Positions 14,130 through 22,480 of a stretch of DNA of 30,047 bases are shown piece after piece. Made by a program: the position numbers and the translations under genes. Positions within the stretch are counted from its first letter, which is position 1. Each line of letters starts with the position of its first letter. Under the pieces are notes generated by a model that did not search any database, had not been told where the DNA came from, and saw only the letters and a program-made list of their open reading frames with translations. The DNA comes from Bacillota bacterium (GTDB lineage: Bacteria; Bacillota; Clostridia; Lachnospirales; Lachnospiraceae), in assembly GCA_023393095.1 (NCBI GenBank), contig JAEWMT010000063.1, positions 1 through 30,047 on the forward strand. The letters are read 5' to 3'.

Positions 14130-16830
14130 CGTTATCTTCCTCCTTAAGTGGCAGCATAAATCGAAAGACTGCTCCTTTATCCTCCTTATTAAGTGCCTCC
14201 ATTTTACCATTATGAGCCTTAATGATTGACATGCAGATGGATAAGCCAATTCCCATTCCCCTTGATGTATCCGAGCTATGCTTCCCGTTACTGATATATC
14301 CGTCAAATATAAAAGGTAGCTCCTGTTCATCAATGCCTTCTCCGTAATCTCTTACTTCAAATACTGCAAAATCATTATTCTTCTTGACCTCAACTTTAAT
14401 TTCAGATTCTTCTGAAGAATGTTTGACGGCATTTTCTATGAGGTTAATCAAAACTTGTTCAATTAAGGTACCATCCATCGGTACCATAAGTAATTCATCT
14501 GGAACCTTGACGGATATTTTCCGGTTAGTAAATCTTTTTTTCATTCTTTCAATTGCTTCTGCTACAATTTCCTCCGTAGCTTCCAATGTTTTAGTAACAT
14601 TCGCATTTCCTTCATTAATCCTGGTAATGGATAAAAGATTTTCAACCATTCGAATCAGCCATTGCGAATCTTCGATAATATTGGACAATAGCTTGTTTTT
14701 CGTGGTTTTATCAAAGGCTTCCTCATTTTCCATAATTGTTGTACTGGTACCCAGAATCGAGGTCAGTGGTGTCCGAAGATCATGAGATATTGCACGTAAC
14801 AGATTACTTCTCATCTTCTCTTTTTCGGCTTCGACTAAAATGTATCGTTGTTCATCGGATAGATACTGTCGCTCCAAAGCCATAGCAACCTGGGAGGCAA
14901 TTCTTCGAAGAAAAGCACGCTGGTTTTGGTTAAGAATACCCTTCGCACAGGAAAGACCGATTACACCGACAACATTGCCCTGTGAGATTACAGGCATATA
15001 GAAAGCACCTGCTCCCATCAGTGTATCGGTACCCGCTCCTGCTCGTTTTTGGTTAATAAATACCCAATGAGCTACGGCTCGCTCGTCCTCGGACAGTAGA
15101 AAGGAAGCATCCTTATCGGATGGATATTCCAGTAAGGTTCCTGCTGCACCATTACCGGGAGCACTGGAGTAGGTAATTACGGAACGCTCAAATAGCTTAG
15201 AAATATAGTCATTTGTCAATTGAATTATGTTATCTAATCCTCTTGTTACAAGAAGTTTCTTATTGATTTCATATAAGACTTCAGTACGGCGTTCCCGTTC
15301 CACCGCAAAACGTGCTTCAGACCTTATTCGTACAGTGGATGCACTGGTAACCAAAGCAACAATCAGCATAATCAAAAAAGTAACCGGATATCCAGGTTGT
15401 ATTGCATTAAATGTAAGATATGGTTCGGTAAAGAAAAAGTTAAAGGTCAATACACTGAGTACGGAGGCTATAATTCCGTGGATGTATCCGGTGGTGCTTC
15501 TCGATATGATTAATACGAAAAGGATATAAACCATTATGATATTCTGATCACCAATATGAAGGTATTTTAGTCCGAAGGATAATATTGTTGCAGTAATTAA
15601 CGCCCCAATGGTCTTAAGAAAATCTATCCAGGAAAAGAACAGATTTTTTTTAATTGGAGTTTTCTTTGGCTTTCGATAAGATATCTTTGTTACAGTTCCT
15701 GGAATGATATGAATTTCAACGGTTGGAAGCAGGCTGATCAGCTTATCTTCCAGATCCGGTTCAAATAGATGAAAAAAGTTCTTTTTATTACGTCCTTTTC
15801 CTATCGTTATATTTGTAATTCCTGCCATTTTGGCATATTCAGCAACGACAATGGCAACATCATCACCGTTTAAGGTTACCACTTGTGCACCGAGACGTTC
15901 GGCAAGCTCCAGGTTTGTCTGCAGACTCTTTCTCTGTGTTTCACTTAAGCTTTCATTTTCAATTTGCTCCACATATACGGCAATCCATGGAGCATGCTGT
16001 GCTTCAGCCGTTCTGGCTGCCCAGCGGATACATTTTGCTGAGGAGGGTGAGCAGCTGACGCAGACAATCATTTTCATGCTTCTCTTTTTATCTGCCATTG
16101 AATTCTCATTCTGATTGACATAGCTGATTCGCTCAACTGCCTTTCTCATGGCAATTTCTCTGAGAAAGCGAAGGTTTTCCTTGGTAAAGAAATGATTCAT
16201 CGCAGTCTCTGCCCGGTCGGATCGATAGATCTTACCCTCCAAAAGCCGGTGAAGTAATTCATCCGGCTCAATATCAATTAATTTAATCTTATTGGCATTA
16301 TCAAAAATGTAATCAGGTATGGTTTCTCTAACCGAAATCTTTGTGATATCAAAAATGACATCATTCAGACTTTCAATATGCTGAATATTTACAGTGGTAT
16401 AAACATCGATTCCGGAATTTAATAGTTCTTCAATGTCCTGATAACGTTTCTTATTACGGACTCCTTCCGCATTCGTATGGGCAAGTTCATCAACGAGAAT
16501 CAGTTCCGGTTTGCGTTTCAGAGCAGCATCTAGATCAAATTCCTTCAGAACAATATTTTTATACTGGTAGTCCTTCGGAGGAATCATGGGAAGCCCCTCC
16601 AAAAGCTGCATGGTTTCAGGTCTTGTATGAGGTTCTACATATCCTATGACCACATCAACGCCATTACGAAGCTGGTTTCTTGCTTCATCTAACATCGCAT
16701 AGGTCTTTCCGACACCGGCAGCATATCCAAGGAATATTTTCAGCCGTCCCTGACTGGTTCCCTCTGGCTCCGAATGGAATCTCTTTAAGAGAATATCCGG
16801 ATTTGGTCGTAGATCTTCATTTTCATTCAT
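14122..16830 (-). CDS. kdpD: KdpD sensor histidine kinase
   Basis: This 902-residue membrane kinase senses K+ limitation and phosphorylates KdpE. Its domain order is the full KdpD plan. The N-terminal KdpD ATP-binding domain has Walker A GYAAGVGKT (35-43) and DELAHTN (114-120). A universal-stress-protein-like domain follows (about 245-370, with GRNKKNFFHL). Four transmembrane helices (about 395-500, DUF4118 type) and a GAF-like region (about 530-650) come next. HisKA contains H683 in RAISHDLRTPLT, and the ATPase domain carries NLIENAVKHSS, DYGEGID and GMGIGLSIC. The USP domain is the known c-di-AMP-binding part of KdpD in some Firmicutes; whether it binds here cannot be told. The start is ATG 16830 with GGAG 6 nt upstream; the frame extends 10 codons further without a better RBS. 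A structured leader also found before kdpC precedes it. Confidence 0.96.
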   Translation of the reverse strand: MNENEDLRPNPDILLKRFHSEPEGTSQGRLKIFLGYAAGVGKTYAMLDEARNQLRNGVDVVIGYVEPHTRPETMQLLEGLPMIPPKDYQYKNIVLKEFDLDAALKRKPELILVDELAHTNAEGVRNKKRYQDIEELLNSGIDVYTTVNIQHIESLNDVIFDITKISVRETIPDYIFDNANKIKLIDIEPDELLHRLLEGKIYRSDRAETAMNHFFTKENLRFLREIAMRKAVERISYVNQNENSMADKKRSMKMIVCVSCSPSSAKCIRWAARTAEAQHAPWIAVYVEQIENESLSETQRKSLQTNLELAERLGAQVVTLNGDDVAIVVAEYAKMAGITNITIGKGRNKKNFFHLFEPDLEDKLISLLPTVEIHIIPGTVTKISYRKPKKTPIKKNLFFSWIDFLKTIGALITATILSFGLKYLHIGDQNIIMVYILFVLIISRSTTGYIHGIIASVLSVLTFNFFFTEPYLTFNAIQPGYPVTFLIMLIVALVTSASTVRIRSEARFAVERERRTEVLYEINKKLLVTRGLDNIIQLTNDYISKLFERSVITYSSAPGNGAAGTLLEYPSDKDASFLLSEDERAVAHWVFINQKRAGAGTDTLMGAGAFYMPVISQGNVVGVIGLSCAKGILNQNQRAFLRRIASQVAMALERQYLSDEQRYILVEAEKEKMRSNLLRAISHDLRTPLTSILGTSTTIMENEEAFDKTTKNKLLSNIIEDSQWLIRMVENLLSITRINEGNANVTKTLEATEEIVAEAIERMKKRFTNRKISVKVPDELLMVPMDGTLIEQVLINLIENAVKHSSEESEIKVEVKKNNDFAVFEVRDYGEGIDEQELPFIFDGYISNGKHSSDTSRGMGIGLSICMSIIKAHNGKMEALNKEDKGAVFRFMLPLKEEDNDE

Positions 16831-16840
16831 AGAAATCTCC

Positions 16841-16912
16841 ATTCTGCTAAAACACCGCAAATTTAGGCTTTAGCACAATATTTGCAAAGTGAATTGATTT
16901 TCAATTCACTTT
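16841..16912 (-). promoter_or_regulatory. Structured RNA leader before kdpD (copy B of a duplicated element)
   Basis: This fills the kdpC-kdpD gap. Read on the minus strand it has hairpin 1, AAAGTGAATTGA/TCAATTCACTTT, a perfect 12-bp stem. Then TGCTAAA (16869-16875) pairs with TTTAGCA (16845-16851) around a loop containing GCCTAAATTTGCGGT. GCAGAATGGAG, which carries the RBS, follows. The same arrangement sits before kdpC (17492-17563) with about 83% identity over 80 nt. The loop is unchanged while stem pairs switch between A-U and G-C. It matches no riboswitch consensus I know. Confidence 0.7.
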
Positions 16913-16920
16913 TATCTCCT

Positions 16921-17481
16921 TTATATCAATCCGTCTAATGCAAGATTTACCTTTAAGACATTTACCGCAGGTTCTCCCCAGAAGCCTAAGAATCTGCCGA
17001 TGGTATATTTGTTGATAAGATTGTTTACGGTAGCCTCACTGATATGACGCTCCTTTGCGATACGTGCAACCTGATACTTTGCAGCATTTGGTGAGATGTT
17101 TGGGTCTACGCCGCTGCCGGAAGCCGTAACTAAATCAGAGGGAATGTCTGCTTTATTCTTTGGATCAATGCTGTGCAACCAACTGATACGTTTATCAACC
17201 AAGGCTTTCTCTTCCTTGCTAACTGGAGAAAGATTGGTTACACCGCAAGGTCTTCCAATCATATATTTGGCGTTTGTAAATTCCTGTGCGATTAAGGCAG
17301 AACCATACTCTTTTTTTGTTCCATCCTTCAGGGTTACTGTAATAATGCTTCCGTTTGCCTGCTTTGGGAATACAGCCTGCGCGATACCGGTTACAACTGC
17401 GGGATAAATAATTCCGCACAGAATAGTAAAAAGTAGAAAGCAAATAATAACCGGTCTGAAAATACTAGATTTTCTATTCAT
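16921..17481 (-). CDS. kdpC: KdpC subunit of the Kdp K+-ATPase
   Basis: This 186-residue protein has one N-terminal membrane helix (about 9-33, PVIICFLLFTILCGIIYPAV) and an extracytoplasmic domain. KdpC sits beside KdpA in the KdpFABC complex and raises its affinity. Family landmarks are G-S-x-L-I-A-Q-E-F with the following GRP, the DLVTASGSGVDPNISP motif, the RIAKER helix and the terminal VNVLKVNLALD. The frame starts 10 codons earlier, but ATG 17481 is preceded by GGAG at the right distance and begins the usual MNRKSSIFRP. It is separated from kdpB by a 104-nt gap holding a structured leader, unlike the tight kdpA-kdpB junction. Confidence 0.95.
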   Translation of the reverse strand: MNRKSSIFRPVIICFLLFTILCGIIYPAVVTGIAQAVFPKQANGSIITVTLKDGTKKEYGSALIAQEFTNAKYMIGRPCGVTNLSPVSKEEKALVDKRISWLHSIDPKNKADIPSDLVTASGSGVDPNISPNAAKYQVARIAKERHISEATVNNLINKYTIGRFLGFWGEPAVNVLKVNLALDGLI

Positions 17482-17491
17482 AATAATCTCC

Positions 17492-17563
17492 AATCTGCCG
17501 GAATACCGCAAATTTAGGCGCCAGCATAATATTTGTAAAGTGAATTTATTGTCAATTCACTTT
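17492..17563 (-). promoter_or_regulatory. Structured RNA leader before kdpC (copy A of a duplicated element)
   Basis: On the minus strand hairpin 1 is AAAGTGAATT/AATTCACTTT with a 7-nt loop. Then TGCTGG (17521-17526) pairs with CCGGCA (17496-17501, one U-G pair) around the same GCCTAAATTTGCGGT loop seen before kdpD. The element ends in GCAGATTGGAG, which includes the kdpC RBS. Compared with the kdpD copy, two neighbouring stem pairs change from G-C to A-U on both sides together, which supports a paired RNA structure. Folding could expose or hide the RBS, or cause processing within the operon. Confidence 0.7.
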
Positions 17564-17585
17564 GTGAAAAACGAGTGAATATGGA

Positions 17586-19637
17586 TTATGCGAGACCGCT
17601 TATGGTCAGTAATACATCAATCACTTTAATTGCTATGAAGGGGGCAATAATCCCTCCCAAACCATAAATCAGCATATTCCTTTGCAGCAGTTTATCTGCC
17701 GACATTTCATGATATTTTACACCCTTAAGAGCCAGCGGTATTAGTGCAATAATGATTAATGCATTATAAATAATTGCCGAGAGGATTGCACTTTTTGTAC
17801 TTGTCAATCCCATAAAATTAAGAACTGCAAGCTGCGGGTAGATTCCAAAGAATAATACCGGAATGATTGCAAAATATTTAGCAACATCATTTGCCACACT
17901 AAACGTCGTCAATGCACCGCGGGTCATTAAAAGCTGTTTACCGATTCGAACGATATCAATCAGCTTTGTCGGACTGGAATCAAGGTCCACCATATTACCG
18001 GCCTCCTTCGCTGCCTGAGTACCAGTATTCATTGCAACGGCAACATCTGCCTGGGCTAGTGCCGGAGCATCATTGGTACCATCGCCTGTCATAGCCACAA
18101 GATGGCCCTTTAACTGGTAATCCCTGATCAGCGCAAGCTTAGCCTCAGGAGTTGCCTCCGCAAGAAAATCATCCACTCCTGCTTCCGCTGCGATGGCTGC
18201 AGCTGTCATGGGATTATCTCCGGTAATCATGATGGTACGGATACCCATTTTCCTTAAATCCTCAAATCGTTCCTTTACACCATTTTTCACAATATCCTTA
18301 AGGTATATGATTCCCAATACAGATTTATTTTTAGCTACAACTAAAGGAGTTCCGCCTTCTCCTGCTACCCGCTGTACAATATCATTACATTCTTTCGGAT
18401 AATTACCGCCCTTTTCAAGTACGAAGGCTTTAATTGCTTCGGCGGCACCTTTACGAATTTCATTTCCTTGATAATCTACTCCGCTCATTCTTGTTTTTGC
18501 AGTGAAGCCGACGAAGGTTGCTCCAAGATTAGATAAGTCTCTTCCCCTAATGCCAAAACGTTCCTTAGCTAGAATAACGATACTTCTTCCCTCCGGTGTC
18601 TCATCGGCAATGGAGGATAGCTGTGCGGCATCCGCAAGCTCCTGCTCTGTGATACCCTTCAGCGGAATAAACTCACTCGCCTGTCGATTGCCCAGTGTGA
18701 TGGTACCTGTCTTATCAAGTAAGAGAACATCCACATCACCGGCTGCTTCGATTGCCCTACCGCTCATAGCCAGAACATTTGCCTGATTTAATCGACTCAT
18801 TCCTGCGATACCGATGGAGGATAGCAGTGCACCAATGGTCGTTGGTGCCAAGCAAACCAGCAAGGCAATGACATTGGTTAAGGAAATTGCAGAGCCGGAA
18901 CCTGCCTGTTTACTTGAAAAGTCGGAAAAAGGAAGTAATGTGGCCGTAACTACAAGAAATATTATAGTTAGTGTGACAAGTAAAATCTGAAGTGCGATTT
19001 CATTCGGAGTCTTCTTACGGGCAGCTCCCTCTACCATAGCAATCATCTTATCAAGGAAGCTTTCCCCGGCTTCTGCGGTTACCTGGATGATCAGCCAGTC
19101 GGAAACCAGTGTTGTTCCACCCGTTACAGCACTTCGATCACCGCCGGATTCCCTGATTACCGGTGCGGATTCTCCTGTAATGGCACTTTCATCCACAGAG
19201 GCAGCTCCTTCAATTACTTCACCGTCCATAGGTATCTGCTCTCCTGCAGCCACATAGACAATATCACCTCTTTTTAAAGTATTTGATAATACCTCGGTAT
19301 AATCATTTCTATTATTAGCTGATTTAAGCTTCTTTGCATTCACATCTTTTCTTGCACTTTTTAAACTATTTGCCTGAGCACGGCCCCTGCCTTCAGCAAT
19401 CGCTTCGGCAAAGTTAGCAAACAGAACGGTAAACCACAGGATTAATGCAATTGCTAATGTAAATCCGGCATTTTCATCCTTAATTCCTGCAAATGAAATT
19501 AGATATAGCACCGTAGTTAATACTGCTCCGATATAAACAATCAGCATTACCGGGTTTTTAACCTGAATCTTTGGTGAAAGCTTCACAAAGGATTGTTTCA
19601 TCGCATCCTTAACAATATTGGATTTATTATGATTCAT
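17586..19637 (-). CDS. kdpB: KdpB catalytic subunit, P-type ATPase
   Basis: This 683-residue ATPase subunit of the KdpFABC potassium pump hydrolyses ATP to drive K+ uptake through KdpA. It has the actuator motif ITGESAP, the phosphorylation motif LLLDKTGTITLGNRQA with D308, the nucleotide-domain KGA-like region RKGAAEAI, and the hinge GDGTNDAPALAQADVAVAMNTGTQAAKEA. The membrane segments follow KdpB order, including MSRLNQANVLAMSGRAIE after the ion-path helix. The frame reaches a GTG at 19646, but ATG 19637 is preferred because the RBS GAGG overlaps the upstream GTG and lies 8 nt before this ATG. It starts 10 nt after the kdpA stop, so the two are co-transcribed. Confidence 0.97.
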   Translation of the reverse strand: MNHNKSNIVKDAMKQSFVKLSPKIQVKNPVMLIVYIGAVLTTVLYLISFAGIKDENAGFTLAIALILWFTVLFANFAEAIAEGRGRAQANSLKSARKDVNAKKLKSANNRNDYTEVLSNTLKRGDIVYVAAGEQIPMDGEVIEGAASVDESAITGESAPVIRESGGDRSAVTGGTTLVSDWLIIQVTAEAGESFLDKMIAMVEGAARKKTPNEIALQILLVTLTIIFLVVTATLLPFSDFSSKQAGSGSAISLTNVIALLVCLAPTTIGALLSSIGIAGMSRLNQANVLAMSGRAIEAAGDVDVLLLDKTGTITLGNRQASEFIPLKGITEQELADAAQLSSIADETPEGRSIVILAKERFGIRGRDLSNLGATFVGFTAKTRMSGVDYQGNEIRKGAAEAIKAFVLEKGGNYPKECNDIVQRVAGEGGTPLVVAKNKSVLGIIYLKDIVKNGVKERFEDLRKMGIRTIMITGDNPMTAAAIAAEAGVDDFLAEATPEAKLALIRDYQLKGHLVAMTGDGTNDAPALAQADVAVAMNTGTQAAKEAGNMVDLDSSPTKLIDIVRIGKQLLMTRGALTTFSVANDVAKYFAIIPVLFFGIYPQLAVLNFMGLTSTKSAILSAIIYNALIIIALIPLALKGVKYHEMSADKLLQRNMLIYGLGGIIAPFIAIKVIDVLLTISGLA

Positions 19638-19647
19638 ATCAGACACC

Positions 19648-21336
19648 TCATTTCAAAGTGGTAAAATAATCTGAGATCGGTCCTAATGCAAGAGCAGGCA
19701 GAAAGCTTAAAGCACCGATAATCAGGATGATTAATAAAAGTAAACCAATAAACATGGTATTGCTGGTAGATAATGTACCTTCACTTGCAGCGATTAACTT
19801 CTTCTTTGACATATTACCAGCAAGGAATAAGGTTGCAATTATTGGTATATAACGTACCAACAGCATAATAATACCGCCAAGAACATTGATAAATACATTG
19901 TCTGCAAACAGACCTGCAAATGCACTTCCGTTATTATTACCCATAGAGGAATATGCATATATGATTTCAGAAAAGCCGTGGGCACCGGAATTGGTAAGCC
20001 ATGAGCTTACCTCTGGATTTAATACAGTAGCTGCTGTTCCTAAAAGAACCAGTAAGGGCGGTGTCAGTATAATCAGACAAACCATCTTCATATCAAAAGG
20101 TTCTACCTTTTTACCAAGGTATTCCGGCGTTCGTCCAACCATCAAACCTACTATGAATACTGTTAGTAGTACAAAAGCAAGCATTCCATAAAGTCCGCTT
20201 CCAACACCACCGAATATCACTTCACCAATTTGCATAAGAAACATGAAGAATAATCCACTAATTGGTGTAAAGCTGTCATGCATGGAATTTACTGACCCAT
20301 TGGAAGCTGCGGTAGTTACCGTTCCCCAGAGGGACGAAGTTCCAATTCCATGAATAATTTCTTTACCCTCCAGATTACCAGAAGTACTGACACCGGTAAA
20401 AGAAGGAGCATTATATCTTTCACAGGCGGTAACGATAATAATCACTGCGATTAATACAATAAGCATTACAGAATATATGGAACGTCCTTGTTTATAATCC
20501 TTCACAGCTTTACCAAAAGATACACAAAGTGATGCAGGTATCAACAATATGGATAACATTTGCAGAAAATTTGATAAGGCAGTTGGATTTTCCAGTGGAA
20601 AGGCTGAATTAGCTCCAAAAAAACCACCGCCATTAGTACCAAGCTGTTTTATCGCAATCTGGCTTGCCGCAGGCCCCAGAGGAATTGTCTGAGCAGCTTC
20701 GTTCTCAAGTGAAGTTACCGTATGATAAGAATCCAAGGATTGTACGACGCCCTGGGATACAAGAACAACTGCAAGAATCAAGGATAATGGAATTAAAACA
20801 TATAAAATTACTCTGGTCAGATCCTTCCAGAAGCTTCCTATCAGGTTTTTCTTCTTGCCAATAAAACCACGAAGCAGTGCAAATAAAACGGAGATTCCAA
20901 TCGCCGCAGATAAGAAATTCTGTACGGTTAACCCAATACTCTGAGAGAAGTAGGAAAGCGTGTTTTCACCTGAATAAGCCTGCCAGTTTGTATTTGACAC
21001 AAAGCTTGCTGCAGTGTTAAAGGCCAGATGCCAGCTTGTTCCTACTTTGTGTTCCGGATTAAAGGGTAAAATATTTTGTAGTTGCAGAAGAAGAAAAACA
21101 ATAATAAAACCAACAAAACTAAAGGCAAGCACATTAATAGAATATCTTCTTGGACTCATTTCCTCCTCTTCATGAATTCCCATAAGCTTATAAGTGAATC
21201 TTTCAACCGGATGTAACAAGCCGGTTAAAAATACCTTCTCTCCCATCATAACTTTATTGATATAAATACCCAGCGGAACTGATAAGGCAACCAAAACTGC
21301 AATAAAGAAAATATCCTGAATAATTATATAACTCAT
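19648..21336 (-). CDS. kdpA: KdpA K+-translocating subunit
   Basis: This 562-residue membrane protein of the potassium-transporter superfamily has about ten transmembrane helices and forms the K+ selectivity filter of KdpFABC. The four filter-loop regions are visible: AASFVSNTNWQAYSGE, IKQLGTNGGGFFGANSA, TAASNGSVNSM and YSSMGNNNGSAFAG. The central GTNGGGFF is the strongest KdpA signature. The ATG at 21336 overlaps the kdpF stop (ATGA), so it is translationally coupled to kdpF. Length agrees with the family. Expression should depend on KdpD/KdpE encoded at the end of the same locus. Confidence 0.97.
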   Translation of the reverse strand: MSYIIIQDIFFIAVLVALSVPLGIYINKVMMGEKVFLTGLLHPVERFTYKLMGIHEEEEMSPRRYSINVLAFSFVGFIIVFLLLQLQNILPFNPEHKVGTSWHLAFNTAASFVSNTNWQAYSGENTLSYFSQSIGLTVQNFLSAAIGISVLFALLRGFIGKKKNLIGSFWKDLTRVILYVLIPLSLILAVVLVSQGVVQSLDSYHTVTSLENEAAQTIPLGPAASQIAIKQLGTNGGGFFGANSAFPLENPTALSNFLQMLSILLIPASLCVSFGKAVKDYKQGRSIYSVMLIVLIAVIIIVTACERYNAPSFTGVSTSGNLEGKEIIHGIGTSSLWGTVTTAASNGSVNSMHDSFTPISGLFFMFLMQIGEVIFGGVGSGLYGMLAFVLLTVFIVGLMVGRTPEYLGKKVEPFDMKMVCLIILTPPLLVLLGTAATVLNPEVSSWLTNSGAHGFSEIIYAYSSMGNNNGSAFAGLFADNVFINVLGGIIMLLVRYIPIIATLFLAGNMSKKKLIAASEGTLSTSNTMFIGLLLLIILIIGALSFLPALALGPISDYFTTLK

Positions 21337-21422
21337 AAATTTTCACCTCTGAATAATACATAAAATAGATAGATCAGTAAAATCAGCGCAATGAATGCTG
21401 AGATAACCAATACTACTCCCAT
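21333..21422 (-). CDS. kdpF: KdpF small membrane subunit
   Basis: This 29-residue peptide is a single hydrophobic helix, beginning MGVVLVISAFIALILL and ending in FRGENL. It has the size, position and character of KdpF, which stabilises the KdpABC complex in the membrane. The start is supported by GGAGTG 6 nt upstream. Its TGA overlaps the kdpA ATG. Sequence alone at this length is weak evidence, but the place directly before kdpA makes the call firm. Confidence 0.9.
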   Translation of the reverse strand: MGVVLVISAFIALILLIYLFYVLFRGENL

Positions 21423-21463
21423 GTCTTTCACTCCTTTATTATTAATTCTTTCTTATGGAACCC

Positions 21464-21517
21464 ATTATAGCTATTACATAATAAATATGGTGTCAATTTT
21501 TTATGGAATCATGTCAA
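21464..21517 (-). promoter_or_regulatory. kdp operon promoter region (non-ideal spacing)
   Basis: On the minus strand two TTGACA words (21512-21517 and 21491-21496) precede TATAAT (21464-21469). The nearer TTGACA is 21 nt from TATAAT, too far for an ordinary sigma-A promoter. At 17 nt the sequence is TAGCTA. A sub-optimal promoter fits an operon that needs KdpE for activation. The repeated TTGACA could be part of the regulator site. Confidence 0.45.
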
Positions 21518-21780
21518 GAATGTATCAACATTTTCATACAATTACTATAAAAGGAATTCACTCATATCACACTCAGATAATTCATGCTTAGGCTGTATAT
21601 TAGGTTGTCCGAATTTTAACCTTCATCTCCCAGCAATGAAATGAAATGTTTTAGTAATTATGAAAAGAAAAAATGATACATAATCCGAGGAGCCTGATTT
21701 CTATCAGATAATATGCACATATATTGTCGAATTATTTGTAACAATCTCTTTGTTTGGGCATATTTTATTAATATAACAAA
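21518..21780. other. Intergenic region upstream of kdpF and the orphan membrane gene
   Basis: This divergent gap shows no gene. The only structure I see is a small hairpin CTGAT/ATCAG (21694-21707). KdpE sites are expected near the kdp promoter but cannot be assigned without a consensus for this group. Confidence 0.3.
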
Positions 21781-21803
21781 TATTTTGTAAGGAGGGAAAT
21801 TGT

Positions 21804-22115
21804 GTGGAATTGTTCATCTTCTTTTTAATTCTGTTCGTACCTGGCTTAATTGGCGCTATAGCATATAGTGTTGCAGAAAGTTTTAAGTCTAAATGCAATA
21901 TTTGTATGGCTCTTATACTTGATTTGTTAACTTTTACTACTATGATTATAGGGTTATGCTTTTTTAAACATATAGATACGGTGAATTGTATTATCAATAA
22001 ATTCAATGGCTTAAGCTTTATCAGAACCTATATTTTAATAAGTATATGGATTAATATCTTATATGGAGTTATTTTAGGACTATTGCGTAGGTGCTTTTTC
22101 TGGATAAGACATTGA
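21804..22115 (+). CDS. Small orphan membrane protein, about three helices
   Basis: This 103-residue protein starts at GTG, with GGAGG 8 nt upstream at 21791-21795. Three hydrophobic stretches are seen: about 2-22 (ELFIFFLILFVPGLIGAIAY), 36-58 (ICMALILDLLTFTTMIIGLCFF) and 72-94 (TYILISIWINILYGVILGLL). The C-terminal end is basic (RRCFFWIRH). I do not recognise a family. It is followed within 10 nt by a strong terminator and has no partners, so it is an independent unit with good expression signals. The strong RBS and terminator make it credible as a real gene. A holin-like or small phage-derived membrane protein is possible, but nothing specific supports that. Confidence 0.65.
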   Translation: MELFIFFLILFVPGLIGAIAYSVAESFKSKCNICMALILDLLTFTTMIIGLCFFKHIDTVNCIINKFNGLSFIRTYILISIWINILYGVILGLLRRCFFWIRH

Positions 22116-22125
22116 TAGACATCAA

Positions 22126-22163
22126 ACAGAAAAGGTGCTAAAAAGCACCTTTTTGTTTTCTGT
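22126..22163 (+). terminator. Intrinsic terminator of the orphan membrane gene
   Basis: AAAAGGTGC and GCACCTTTT pair around a six-base loop and run into TTTTTG. The stem can be extended outwards by ACAGAAAA/TTTTCTGT. It begins about 10 nt after the stop. Confidence 0.9.
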
Positions 22164-22220
22164 CTAAAAAGTCATACCTAAGAAACATCTCAAATTCTAC
22201 CAATAAATTCCACATTCACA

Positions 22221-22249
22221 TTGACAATTCTTACCGCATATTATAAAAT
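22221..22249 (+). promoter_or_regulatory. Sigma-A promoter of the metal-riboswitch transcript
   Basis: TTGACA (22221-22226), a 17-nt spacer and TAAAAT (22244-22249) form the promoter. Transcription would start near 22256, about 30 nt before the riboswitch aptamer. Confidence 0.75.
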
Positions 22250-22283
22250 ACATTTATCTCTTTGCGCTGCATATAAATCTACG

Positions 22284-22378
22284 GTACAAACTGAGCAGGC
22301 GATGAACCATATGGTTCGTGGGGCCGGGCCGGCAACGGCAACAGATATGAGCATTACATCTGTGGGACAGTGAATTGT
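22284..22378 (+). promoter_or_regulatory. NiCo (czcD) riboswitch aptamer
   Basis: The conserved blocks of the NiCo family appear in order: CTGAGCAGGC, a hairpin ATGAACC/GGTTCGT, GCCGGGCC with a short stem, GGCAACAGAT, a hairpin loop, and ATCTGTGGGACAG. This is the four-way junction plan of the characterised Clostridia/Erysipelotrichaceae NiCo aptamers, with closing helix ACTG/CAGT. The family was described as Ni2+/Co2+ sensing and later as also responding to Fe2+. It lies about 100 nt upstream of the P-type ATPase, which it should control. Confidence 0.92.
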
Positions 22379-22397
22379 TTCATGGGTGTATTTTTTT
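22355..22397 (+). terminator. Riboswitch expression-platform terminator
   Basis: TACATCTGTGGGACA (22355-22369) can pair continuously, with G-U pairs, with TGTTTCATGGGTGTA (22376-22390) and is followed by seven T residues. The 5' arm is the 3' half of the aptamer. Metal-bound aptamer and terminator are therefore mutually exclusive, an ON switch: metal allows read-through into the ATPase. Confidence 0.78.
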
Positions 22398-22480
22398 GCC
22401 CTAAAAACTTTGATCTTAGAATTTTGCAATGCCATAGAGCTATCATTACAATGCATTTATGCATAGGGAGGTAACTTATT

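Noticed and set aside
14130..14333. 68-residue N-terminal extension of KdpE
   Set aside because: It overlaps the kdpD ATPase domain in another frame; the receiver domain starts at ATG 14129 with a good RBS.
14384..14785. 133-residue plus-strand frame opposite kdpD, and similar long frames opposite ftsA-like, lhr and kdp genes
   Set aside because: All lie antisense to well-supported genes and lack recognisable domains.
16841..17563. kdp leaders as c-di-AMP (ydaO) riboswitches
   Set aside because: They are too short and lack the ydaO conserved blocks. The c-di-AMP link to KdpD is known but not supported by these sequences.
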